A stretch of DNA of 64,000 nt from Muribaculaceae bacterium (GTDB lineage Bacteria > Bacteroidota > Bacteroidia > Bacteroidales > Muribaculaceae): contig JAFZUL010000170.1 of the NCBI GenBank assembly GCA_017618355.1, positions 1-64,000 on the forward strand, in the 5' to 3' direction. Position 1 is the stretch's first letter; every line of letters begins with the position of its first letter. A program made the translations under genes and the position numbers. Below, piece after piece: positions 17,163 to 24,375 of the stretch. The notes beneath the pieces were generated by a model. That model ran no database searches. It was not told where the DNA came from and worked only from the letters and a program-made list of their open reading frames with translations.

Positions 17163-17170
17163 TATCTTTG
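17163..17170 (+). promoter_or_regulatory. -7 element TATCTTTG of the 17193 gene
   Basis: 23 bases before the ATG at 17193. Confidence 0.65.
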
Positions 17171-17192
17171 AAAATTATTAACTTCTATTTTA

Positions 17193-17636
17193 ATGATTAT
17201 GGATATTTTATTAGTACCAAATTTGATTCTTTCAAGTATTCCTGAAGACTTGATGTCACTATTAGCAATAGTGTGTTCTGTTGTTTCAATTATTGCCTTG
17301 ATCTGTTTCTTCAGCCTTTGTAAGGATGTGAAGTTCATAAAAGAAAATTTAAATCAGAATACTGGTTGTGATGCCAATTTTTCCATTAGTTCTGACGTAA
17401 GCAAAATAAAGAATCATTTGATTCAAAATACAGATTTTGAAGCAAAATTTAATTTTTTAATGATGATTGGAGAAAAAGAAAAAGCACGTGAAATTCTTAT
17501 AAATAGAATTTTATCTAATCCAAAGATTTTCTCAGAAGATGCTGGTGATGCTAATTCTAATGCTAAAATGTGTTATGACGTTTATTCAAAAGAATTTGCA
17601 GCCTTAGGTGTTGAAAACCCTTTTAAAGAAGAATAA
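17193..17636 (+). CDS. Small membrane-anchored protein of unknown function, AT-rich
   Basis: 147 residues, not recognised. One hydrophobic helix at about residues 20-43 (LLAIVCSVVSIIALICFF) would anchor it, with the remaining charged part probably in the cytoplasm. The soluble part has two similar stretches, QNTGCDANFSIS and QNTDFEAKFNFL, followed by a helical segment EKEKAREILINRILSNP. Codons are clearly more A/T-rich than in all neighbours except the 53058 gene, which suggests recent acquisition. It has a consensus promoter and a terminator, so it is likely a real, separately transcribed gene. Confidence 0.65.
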   Translation: MIMDILLVPNLILSSIPEDLMSLLAIVCSVVSIIALICFFSLCKDVKFIKENLNQNTGCDANFSISSDVSKIKNHLIQNTDFEAKFNFLMMIGEKEKAREILINRILSNPKIFSEDAGDANSNAKMCYDVYSKEFAALGVENPFKEE

Positions 17637-17665
17637 AAAAAATTTTATATTTTGACTTCTAAAGC

Positions 17666-17697
17666 AAAAACTGGGACTAGATGTCTCAGTTTTTTTT
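17666..17697 (+). terminator. Terminator after the 17193 gene
   Basis: Stem AAAACTGGGAC/GTCTCAGTTTT (one G-T pair) running into eight T. Confidence 0.8.
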
Positions 17698-17851
17698 GTC
17701 TTTTGCGACTCCGTACAATCATAATAGATCCAACTTATCACGCTTTTAGAGTGGAAACGGAGAAGGGGTCTATCTCGCATTATGTATAGCTGTAATGGCT
17801 TGTTCTGCGGCGACTGCGTGGTAGAGGGAGAAGTAAAATGTGTGTGATTAA

Positions 17852-17922
17852 GACAAAATGACATATTTATACAACGCAAATCGGCAATATTGTCTTAAAA
17901 AGCGACAATATGACATATTTTG
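17852..17922 (+). promoter_or_regulatory. Candidate operator region upstream of hsp20
   Basis: A perfect inverted repeat ATATTGTC-N9-GACAATAT lies at 17887-17911. The phrase GACAAAATGACATATTT (17852-17868) recurs as GACAATATGACATATTT at 17904-17920, overlapping the right arm. The arm-N9-arm geometry is like the CIRCE heat-shock operator but the sequence is different. The rest of the 420-base gap 17637-18057 shows no gene. Confidence 0.45.
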
Positions 17923-18057
17923 GGGTCTGTTTCTCTCTTGGCATTGGGTTTGCAAACTATAGTAGTGAGCCTGTGAGTGTGATGCGCTAGGCGCTCCCTC
18001 AATTGAGGCTCAGAAAGATTAAAATATTAACAACTTAAAATTATAGGAGATACAATT

Positions 18058-18489
18058 ATGTTACTAGCACGTAGAAATTCCAACTGGTTGCCCGATGTTT
18101 TCAACGACTTCTTTGACACCGATTTCATGCCAAAGGCATGCACCACAGCACCAGCTATCAATGTGATTGAGAAGAAGGACGAGTATGACGTTGAGCTCGC
18201 AGCTCCAGGCATGACAAAGGATGACTTCAAGGTAAGCCTTGACGAAGACCGCAACCTGGTGGTAGAACTCGACAAGAAGGTTGAGAAATGCGAGGAGGAC
18301 AAAGACTGCGGTCATTACCTGCGCCGTGAGTTCTCTTACACCAAGTTCCACCAGACCCTGTTGCTTCCCGACGACGTGAATCGCGACACTATCAGCGCCA
18401 CTGTTGAGCACGGAGTTCTGAAGGTTGTCCTGCCTAAACTCCAGCCTCAGGATATGAAGAAGGAACGCACACTGATTGAGATTCAGTAA
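18058..18489 (+). CDS. Hsp20/alpha-crystallin small heat-shock protein
   Basis: 143 residues. An ATP-independent chaperone that holds unfolding proteins. The N-terminus has the Bacteroidetes-type LARRNSNWLPDVFNDFFDTDF. The alpha-crystallin domain starts at PAINVIEKKDEYDVELAAPG and ends with the conserved A-x-x-x-x-G-V-L strand as TVEHGVLKVVLPK. The C-terminal IxI-like tail is LIEIQ. It stands alone behind a long non-coding region with an inverted repeat that may control it. Confidence 0.93.
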   Translation: MLLARRNSNWLPDVFNDFFDTDFMPKACTTAPAINVIEKKDEYDVELAAPGMTKDDFKVSLDEDRNLVVELDKKVEKCEEDKDCGHYLRREFSYTKFHQTLLLPDDVNRDTISATVEHGVLKVVLPKLQPQDMKKERTLIEIQ

Positions 18490-18492
18490 AGA

Positions 18493-18545
18493 TAATTTGT
18501 GAAAAGTGAAAAGTGGAAGGTGGAAAGTGGACTCTGTTTCTGTTT
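18493..18545 (+). repeat. GTGAAAAGTGGAAGG short-word array after hsp20
   Basis: Imperfect tandem words GTGAAAAGTGAAAAGTGGAA and GGTGGAAAGTGG, followed by a complementary pyrimidine stretch (CCTTCCACTTTCCTCG) at 18549-18565 that could fold back on them. Confidence 0.5.
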
Positions 18546-18573
18546 CCTCCTTCCACTTTCCTCGTTCCTCGTT

Positions 18574-18596
18574 CCGCCATTTGGGCGGTTTTTTTT
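18574..18596 (+). terminator. Terminator after hsp20
   Basis: Short stem CCGCC/GGCGG followed by eight or more T. Confidence 0.65.
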
Positions 18597-18626
18597 CGCA
18601 AACTTGCACAATAATCAAAAAATACC

Positions 18627-18634
18627 TATCTTTG
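18627..18634 (+). promoter_or_regulatory. -7 element TATCTTTG of the 18663 gene
   Basis: TTG at 18604-18606 gives a 20-base spacer to this element; the ATG follows 28 bases downstream. Confidence 0.7.
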
Positions 18635-18662
18635 TGAGCTCTTAACAAAAAACTAAGAAACT

Positions 18663-19124
18663 ATGACACGAGGAACCAAAAGGATAATCAAGATAACGCT
18701 TGGTGTGATAACACTTTTTGTTGTCGCGTTGGCACTTATAATGACCTGGACTAACCCAAGCAAAGAAGACCACAAGAAAGTCTTGGCTCAGGTGGTGAAT
18801 AAGTATGACGTGAACAAACTCAATCTCACCGAGGCCGAGCGTGACCAGTATATAAACTATGTGTGCAACGGCTCGGGTGTCGATATCTTGAGGAAAGAGG
18901 TCGCTCCACGTTTTATGGTGGAAGACAACACATTGTGGTCGGTGGGATACATCTATATAAAGGATGATAACGGTGCCTTCATCTATAAGAAGAAGGTCAC
19001 CACCGGTTTCTTTAACAATGTGTCGATTGTTGATGATCAGGAGCTCATGCAGGCTATCCTTGAGGCTCACCGCAAGAATGAGCAACGTTCGGCCGAAGCA
19101 GGTAAGCAACAAGCTGCACAGTAA
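18663..19124 (+). CDS. Small membrane-anchored protein, possibly DUF4359-like
   Basis: 153 residues. An N-terminal membrane helix (about residues 11-29, LGVITLFVVALALIMTW) is followed by TNPSKEDHKKVL, a pattern seen in DUF4359-type proteins (helix then TNPs-x-x-x-Y/H). The remainder is a soluble, probably periplasmic domain with VGYIYIKDDNGAFIYKKKVTTGFFNN, and a Q/A-rich C-terminus. No catalytic motif is visible. The YiiX-like peptidase gene starts 17 bases later, so the two are probably co-transcribed. The family assignment is tentative. Confidence 0.75.
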   Translation: MTRGTKRIIKITLGVITLFVVALALIMTWTNPSKEDHKKVLAQVVNKYDVNKLNLTEAERDQYINYVCNGSGVDILRKEVAPRFMVEDNTLWSVGYIYIKDDNGAFIYKKKVTTGFFNNVSIVDDQELMQAILEAHRKNEQRSAEAGKQQAAQ

Positions 19125-19141
19125 AAACATTAATCCTTACT

Positions 19142-19777
19142 ATGAGCAAGGCATGGTGCCATAGAGCACTGCTGATGACTGTTGTCGCTATTTTGGCGAT
19201 GACGGTCTCTTGTTTGCGTGTAGTCGAAGAGGATGGCAAGGTGCGCGACGACCTGCCGCTCGACTCGCTGCGCGACGGCGATCTGGTGTTCCGCGAAGGC
19301 ATCGGCCCCGAGAGCCAGGCGGTGCTTCAGCTCGACAGCACTAGTGGGCAGTTTTCTCATGTGGGAATCGTCGTGAGCGACAACGGCAAGTGGAAGGTTG
19401 TCCATGCTGTGCCTGGAGAGAGCGACGCAGGCATCGACAGGGTGAAAATCGAACCCATCGACACGTTCTTTCTCTCCACTCGCGCCGAGCATGGCGCCAT
19501 CATGCGTCTGCGTGGATGTGACGACATTACGGCGCAAAAGGCAGCTCATGAGGCAGTGCGGTATGCTAAACGGGGCGTTCCCTTCGACTATAACTACAGT
19601 TGGGTTGATACCACGCGCCTCTACTGCACGCAGCTCATCGCCGTGGCCTATTCCAGCGCTGGCGTCAACATCCTGGAACATGTCACCCGCATGACTGAGA
19701 TGAACACCAAAAACATCATCATCTTCCCCAGCGACATCGCCAGCAATGACTCGCTGCGGGTCTTCTTTAAATTCTGA
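19142..19777 (+). CDS. YiiX/YebB-like permuted NlpC/P60 cysteine hydrolase
   Basis: 211 residues. A hydrophobic N-terminus (residues 9-24) exports it; MTVSC is a weak lipobox, so it may be a lipoprotein. The YiiX order is visible: LRDGDLVFRE, then the histidine strand GQFSHVGIVVSD, then the nucleophile cysteine in RLYCTQLIAVAY. This permuted papain-like fold is used for cutting cell-wall peptides or amide bonds in lipids; which one applies here is unknown. It follows the 18663 gene by 17 bases and precedes mdh, which has its own promoter. Confidence 0.85.
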   Translation: MSKAWCHRALLMTVVAILAMTVSCLRVVEEDGKVRDDLPLDSLRDGDLVFREGIGPESQAVLQLDSTSGQFSHVGIVVSDNGKWKVVHAVPGESDAGIDRVKIEPIDTFFLSTRAEHGAIMRLRGCDDITAQKAAHEAVRYAKRGVPFDYNYSWVDTTRLYCTQLIAVAYSSAGVNILEHVTRMTEMNTKNIIIFPSDIASNDSLRVFFKF

Positions 19778-19871
19778 ACAAATTCCCCCACGAAATTAGC
19801 AGAACATACCCCTTTAAATTTATTTAATGAAGATAATTTTGTTTTTAGTTTGCGGTATGTGTTTTATTTTG

Positions 19872-19879
19872 TAATTTTG
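19872..19879 (+). promoter_or_regulatory. -7 element TAATTTTG of mdh
   Basis: 59 bases before the ATG at 19938; the leader is A/T-rich. Confidence 0.65.
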
Positions 19880-19937
19880 TGGGTTAAAATTTCGTTATAG
19901 AATTATTAATAATCAAAATATCAAAATTTTTCAAGTT

Positions 19938-20930
19938 ATGGCTTTTTTGACTAACGACAAACTTACAATCGTCGGCGCTGCCGGAATGATTGGTTCAAAC
20001 ATGGTTCAGACTGCCCTCATGATGGGCTTGACTAACGACATTTGCCTTTATGACGTGTTCTCACCCGAAGGCGTGGCCGAGGAGATGCGCCAGAGTGGAT
20101 TTGGCGACGTGAAAATCACAGCTACTACCGATGCTAAAGAAGCATTTACCAATGCAAAATACATCATCTCGAGCGGTGGTGCGCCACGCAAGGCTGGCAT
20201 GACCCGTGAGGATCTGCTCAAAGGCAACTGCGAGATAGCACGCGGCCTAGGCGAGGACATCAAGCGTTACTGCCCCGACTGCAAGCACGTGGTGATTATC
20301 TTCAATCCCGCTGACCTCACAGGTCTTGTAACTCTGCTTTACAGTGGCTTGAAACCCAATCAGGTTACTACCCTCGCAGGCCTTGACAGCACACGTCTGC
20401 AGAGCGCTCTCGCCAAGAAGTTCAACGTTATGCAGAGCGAGGTGACTGGTTGCGCTACTTATGGTGGCCACGGTGAGCAGATGGCAGTGTTTGGCTCGCA
20501 CGTTCGCATCGATGGCAAGCCATTGACCGACATCATCGGCACTCCCGAGTTCCCCGAAGAAGAGTGGGAGCAGATGAAACTCGACGTGACTAAGGGCGGT
20601 GCCAAGATAATTGAGTTGCGCGGACGCAGCTCGTTCCAGAGCCCTGCCTACCTCTCGGTAGAGATGATTCGCTCGGCTATGGGCGGTGAGAAATTCCGCT
20701 GGCCAGCAGGCACCTACGTGAAGAACGGCAAGTACAACAATATCATGATGGCAATGGACACCACTCTCGACGAGAACGGATGCTCGTTCCGTGTGCCCGA
20801 GGGCACTCCCGAGGAGAATGCCAAGCTTGATGCCAGCTATGAGCACCTGTGCCACATGCGCGACGAGCTCGTTGACCTCGACATCGTTCCTCCCATCAGT
20901 GAGTGGACTAATATCAATCCTAACTTGTAA
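19938..20930 (+). CDS. mdh: Malate dehydrogenase (NAD-dependent)
   Basis: 330 residues, cytoplasmic; interconverts malate and oxaloacetate in the branched TCA/fumarate pathway used by anaerobic Bacteroidales. The Rossmann motif is GAAGMIGSN, the substrate loop RKAGMTREDLL carries the binding arginines, and the proton-relay histidine is in TYGGHGEQM with FNPADL before it. Length matches Bacteroides MDH (about 313-333). It is an independent transcription unit. Confidence 0.95.
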   Translation: MAFLTNDKLTIVGAAGMIGSNMVQTALMMGLTNDICLYDVFSPEGVAEEMRQSGFGDVKITATTDAKEAFTNAKYIISSGGAPRKAGMTREDLLKGNCEIARGLGEDIKRYCPDCKHVVIIFNPADLTGLVTLLYSGLKPNQVTTLAGLDSTRLQSALAKKFNVMQSEVTGCATYGGHGEQMAVFGSHVRIDGKPLTDIIGTPEFPEEEWEQMKLDVTKGGAKIIELRGRSSFQSPAYLSVEMIRSAMGGEKFRWPAGTYVKNGKYNNIMMAMDTTLDENGCSFRVPEGTPEENAKLDASYEHLCHMRDELVDLDIVPPISEWTNINPNL

Positions 20931-20953
20931 TTTGTCACATTAAATTTTATAAT

Positions 20954-20993
20954 GCTGCAAATCACGCTTGTAATAAGGTGGTTGCAGCCTTTT
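20954..20993 (+). terminator. Possible terminator after mdh
   Basis: Seven-base arms GCTGCAA/TTGCAGC with a long 21-base loop, then CTTTTAT. A weak structure. Confidence 0.45.
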
Positions 20994-21006
20994 ATCGCAA
21001 AAGTCT

Positions 21007-22413
21007 ATGAAATCTATAAAATTCTTTTTACTCTCCTCCTTGATGTTTTTAGGAGGCTTATTTGCAGCTCAGTCACAAGAAGTAGAGCCATATTTCTCTG
21101 TTGACCAACTGCCCGACCTTATCAAGTGTCTGCCAGCACCTCCCGATACAACGAGCATAACGTTCTCACACGATGTGATGCGCTACTTCTGGGGCAAGAC
21201 GCAGCGTCTTGATCCTGAGCGTTCGGCCATGGCCCGTCGTGATGCAGTGTGGGGCTATGAGCCTTTGCTGAACATCTTTAGCGAGCCCTTTGGCATGCAC
21301 ATCTCCAAGACCGAGACTCCAGAGATCTGGAACCTAATGGTGACGAGTCTCACCACAACCGACCAGATGCGCGTGGCTCCCAAGAAATTTTTCATGCGCA
21401 AGCGCCCATTTGTGCGCTTCAAGGAGCACATTCTTACCTATGGGGCCGAGGAGGACGAGGAAGAGCTTGGTAGTGAGGGCTCCTATCCTTCGGGGCATAC
21501 AGCACGCTCATGGGCAGCCGCTATGCTTCTCGCCGAGATAAATCCTGCTAATGCCAACGATATCTTTGCGCGCGCATGGGCCTATGGTGAGAGCCGAGTG
21601 ATAGTGGGAGCGCACTGGCAGAGCGACGTTGACGCTTCGCGAGTTGCTGCGAGCATTGGTTTCTCGCAGCTGCACAACAGTCCAGAGTTCTGCGAGCAGA
21701 TGGCACGTGCCAAAGCCGAGTTCAACCGACTGAGCGGAGCCGCCGTTGCTACCGACGATAGCAGCGACTTTGTGCGCATCACTGATGTGGTACCCGATGC
21801 CATTCTTGAGATACGCTATCACACCACTTACAACTTCGTGGGCGAGCGCATCGACGGCTATCAGGCTCCTATAGCGATGCTCACCCGTGAGGCTGCTACA
21901 GCTCTCAAGGCTGTGAGCGACGACCTGAAGGCTCAGGGCTATCGCCTCAAGATTTTTGACGCTTATCGTCCACAGCGAGCCGTTGACCATTTCATGCGTT
22001 GGGCAGAGGACTTGAACGCAACCGAGATGAAACAATATTTTTATCCTGAGCTTAACAAAAACGTGCTTATCCCCGACTATGTGGCACGTAAGAGCGGTCA
22101 CACGCGCGGCTCGACGGTTGATCTCACTCTATTCGACATGCGCACCGAGAAGGAAGTGGATATGGGCTGCACTTTCGACTGGTTTGGCGTGGAGAGCCAT
22201 CCCGACTTCTGCGGCAATCCTGAGACTGGTAAATACACTGGCGGCAAGTCGAAGGCAGGACGTTCCATCACTGCCGAACAGTTCCACAACCGCATGATAC
22301 TGCGTCAGGCGATGCTCCGCCACGGCTTTAAGCCTCTCGACACCGAGTGGTGGCACTTCACCCTCAAGAATGAGCCATTCCCTAACACTTATTTCACGTT
22401 CCCACTGAAATAG
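21007..22413 (+). CDS. Fusion of a PAP2/class A acid phosphatase and a VanX-type D-Ala-D-Ala dipeptidase
   Basis: 468 residues with a signal peptide (residues 1-22, FLGGLFAAQS). Residues about 25-235 form a class A acid phosphatase: K-x6-RP is KKFFMRKRP, the second motif is GSYPSGHT, and the third is SRVIVGAHWQSDVD with catalytic histidine and aspartate. Residues about 260-468 form an M15D dipeptidase: zinc ligands in SGHTRGSTVDLT and EWWHF, plus the family YRPQRAV segment. Both halves therefore keep their catalytic residues and should act in the periplasm, one on phosphate esters and one on D-Ala-D-Ala. VanX proteins are normally about 200 residues and stand alone. No vancomycin resistance genes are nearby, so cell-wall recycling is more likely than resistance. 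Confidence 0.9.
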   Translation: MKSIKFFLLSSLMFLGGLFAAQSQEVEPYFSVDQLPDLIKCLPAPPDTTSITFSHDVMRYFWGKTQRLDPERSAMARRDAVWGYEPLLNIFSEPFGMHISKTETPEIWNLMVTSLTTTDQMRVAPKKFFMRKRPFVRFKEHILTYGAEEDEEELGSEGSYPSGHTARSWAAAMLLAEINPANANDIFARAWAYGESRVIVGAHWQSDVDASRVAASIGFSQLHNSPEFCEQMARAKAEFNRLSGAAVATDDSSDFVRITDVVPDAILEIRYHTTYNFVGERIDGYQAPIAMLTREAATALKAVSDDLKAQGYRLKIFDAYRPQRAVDHFMRWAEDLNATEMKQYFYPELNKNVLIPDYVARKSGHTRGSTVDLTLFDMRTEKEVDMGCTFDWFGVESHPDFCGNPETGKYTGGKSKAGRSITAEQFHNRMILRQAMLRHGFKPLDTEWWHFTLKNEPFPNTYFTFPLK

Positions 22414-22445
22414 GGGAGAGTTGAGAGGGGAGAGTTGAGAGGGGG
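22412..22445 (+). repeat. GGGGAGAGTTGAGA array, copy 1
   Basis: Two tandem units of AGGGGAGAGTTGAG plus GGGGG; it starts in the stop codon region of the fusion gene. A near-identical array lies at 24311-24340. Confidence 0.75.
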
Positions 22446-22522
22446 CGAACGCCGCTGATGAGGCGCAATACACCAACATCGCCCAGACTGGTTTCCTCGT
22501 TCTCTTGTTATCTTTTTAAATT

Positions 22523-23035
22523 ATGAGATTAAAGCTTGGATATATACTGCTGTTAGCGCTGGTGTGCGTTGGCGTTTCGGGATGCGAAAAGATTAATAAT
22601 GAGTCGCTGAAGGGCTATACTGTACATATCGACTTGGGCGAGTATGGCAAGTGGAACACCTACGGCGTGCATGCTTTGGGCGATTACCGATTATTTAACC
22701 GGGTGAAGGGTATTCCGTCGAATTTCCCCTACAATGTGAACACTTACACTGGCTTTGGCGACGTGTTACTGTTTATGGGACAGGACTTGACGAGTGGAGG
22801 TCCTGTTCCGTTGGCGTTCGACATGGCGTGCCCAGTGGAGCATAATGTAGATGTGACGGTGACTATCGACGAATCGAACCTCGAAGCCTACTGCCCAAAG
22901 TGCCAGTCGCGCTACAACGTGCTGCTCGGCTCTGGCGGTCCCATCAGCGGCATGGCGATGGACCGCAAAGTGGGCCTGAACATGTACAAAGTGCGCCCCA
23001 CAGTCAACGGCGGATACATCATCACCAACTACTAG
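22523..23035 (+). CDS. Lipoprotein with a degenerate Rieske-like domain
   Basis: 170 residues. A signal peptide with lipobox (GVSGC, cysteine 21) makes it a lipoprotein. The C-terminal half resembles the Rieske fold: LAFDMACPVEHNVDV and, about 25 residues later, AYCPKCQSRYNVLLGSG, then the PISGMA loop. A true Rieske cluster needs C-x-H and C-x-x-H; here the pattern is C-x-x-x-H and C-x-x-C, so either the cluster is lost or the ligands have changed to bind another metal such as zinc. I know no function for this group. It lies 110 bases after the phosphatase/dipeptidase fusion gene. Confidence 0.75.
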   Translation: MRLKLGYILLLALVCVGVSGCEKINNESLKGYTVHIDLGEYGKWNTYGVHALGDYRLFNRVKGIPSNFPYNVNTYTGFGDVLLFMGQDLTSGGPVPLAFDMACPVEHNVDVTVTIDESNLEAYCPKCQSRYNVLLGSGGPISGMAMDRKVGLNMYKVRPTVNGGYIITNY

Positions 23036-23115
23036 ACAAGTTCCCGAACTGGACTTAAAATGTCAATGATATATAAAACTTTTGCATTATCGTGTGTAAT
23101 GTGAAAGTTTTTCTG

Positions 23116-23123
23116 TATTTTTG
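23116..23123 (+). promoter_or_regulatory. -7 element TATTTTTG of the alcohol dehydrogenase gene
   Basis: 25 bases before the ATG at 23148. Confidence 0.65.
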
Positions 23124-23147
23124 CACAAAGAATTAAAATAGAGAATT

Positions 23148-24296
23148 ATGTATCAGTTTAAAGTTCCCGATAAGATAATGATGGGCGACAATATCGTCGC
23201 CACGGTTGAGAACGTTTTTAACCTCTATGGAAAGCACGCGTTGATAGTGACCGGTCCTAATGTGGCGCGCTCGACGATGATAGCCAGCCTGGAGCGCACA
23301 CTCGACAACGACCGCGTGAAATATACTGTTATTACCAGCATCGAAGGTGAGCCAACAGTGAGCATGGTGGAGCAAGGCGTTGAGGCCTATCGCGAGAATG
23401 GCTGCGACTTCATCATTGGTCTAGGTGGTGGAAGTCCACTTGATGCATCAAAGGCGATTGCTGCGATGACGGTGCTAGAAGGGTCTATTGCCGACTATAA
23501 AGGCGTGCGCATCGATGATGCTGTGTTGCCCCCAGTGATATGCATTCCCACTACCGCTGGTTCGGGCTCGGAGGTGACAAAATATACCATTATCACTGAC
23601 GAGAACACTGGCGTTAAGATGCTGCTCACTGGCGACTCACTGCTTCCCAAAATGGCGATGCTTGACTACACCTTCTCTAACGGCTGCCCTAAGACGGTAA
23701 CCGCAGCAACAGGTCTTGACGCATTGACTCACGCCATTGAAGCGTTTATCTCGGTCAATGCCCAACCTTTGACCGATGCTCTAGCGCTGAGCGCCATCAA
23801 ACGCATTATGCGCTATCTGCCTTATGTCTATCGTGATGGTAGCAATTTCAAAGCTCGTCGTGAGATGGCGATAGCTGCCTTGCAGGCTGGTATTTGCATT
23901 AATAACAGCAGTGTGACCCTTGTTCACGGCATGAGTCGTCCTATTGGCGCGAAGTTCCATGTTCCTCACGGAATGTCAAACGCTATGCTTCTCAAAGTGT
24001 GCCTAAACGATATGGAGATGGCGGCTCGCCACAACCTCGCACGTATCGCCACCTACCTGCGCATACAGGCGGTGGATGAGATAGACGCCAGCGAGAAATT
24101 TGTGGAAGAGGTGGAGAAACTCATTGAGAAACTTGGTGTTCCAACCATGAGTGAGTATGGCATCAACCGCAATGAATATATGGCAGCCGTTGACGACATG
24201 AGCGTTGAGGCTATCATGAGCGGCAGCCCCTCACATGCCCCGCGTGAATATACTGCCGACGACATCCGAGAGATTTACATTAAAGCCTATAAGTAA
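23148..24296 (+). CDS. Iron-containing alcohol dehydrogenase
   Basis: 382 residues, cytoplasmic, type III (iron-dependent) family that oxidises or makes alcohols with NAD(P)H. The nucleotide-binding loop is GLGGGSPLDASKAIA, followed by PTTAGSGSEVT. Metal-ligand histidines are in DALTHAIEAF, LVHGMSRPIG and HVPHGMSNA. Length is standard. The substrate (butanol, propanediol, lactaldehyde or other) cannot be told. It has its own promoter and is followed by a short repeat array. Confidence 0.93.
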   Translation: MYQFKVPDKIMMGDNIVATVENVFNLYGKHALIVTGPNVARSTMIASLERTLDNDRVKYTVITSIEGEPTVSMVEQGVEAYRENGCDFIIGLGGGSPLDASKAIAAMTVLEGSIADYKGVRIDDAVLPPVICIPTTAGSGSEVTKYTIITDENTGVKMLLTGDSLLPKMAMLDYTFSNGCPKTVTAATGLDALTHAIEAFISVNAQPLTDALALSAIKRIMRYLPYVYRDGSNFKARREMAIAALQAGICINNSSVTLVHGMSRPIGAKFHVPHGMSNAMLLKVCLNDMEMAARHNLARIATYLRIQAVDEIDASEKFVEEVEKLIEKLGVPTMSEYGINRNEYMAAVDDMSVEAIMSGSPSHAPREYTADDIREIYIKAYK

Positions 24297-24310
24297 TGTG
24301 CCTGCATTGC

Positions 24311-24340
24311 AGGGGAGAGTTGAGAGGGGAGAGTTGAGAG
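24311..24340 (+). repeat. GGGGAGAGTTGAGA array, copy 2
   Basis: Two tandem units of the array at 22412-22445; both are followed further on by GTTTCCTCG. Confidence 0.75.
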
Positions 24341-24375
24341 AGTTTCCTCGAACACTCGATAGAAAAATATAGAAT

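Noticed and set aside
16939..17192. Riboswitch or small RNA before the PBP gene
   Set aside because: Only an A/T-rich leader and two divergent promoters are seen; no conserved RNA structure could be recognised.
17887..17911. CIRCE element
   Set aside because: Geometry matches but the arms bear no similarity to TTAGCACTC/GAGTGCTAA.
21007..22413. Vancomycin resistance gene vanX
   Set aside because: The dipeptidase is fused to a phosphatase and no vanH, vanA, vanR or vanS homologues are near.
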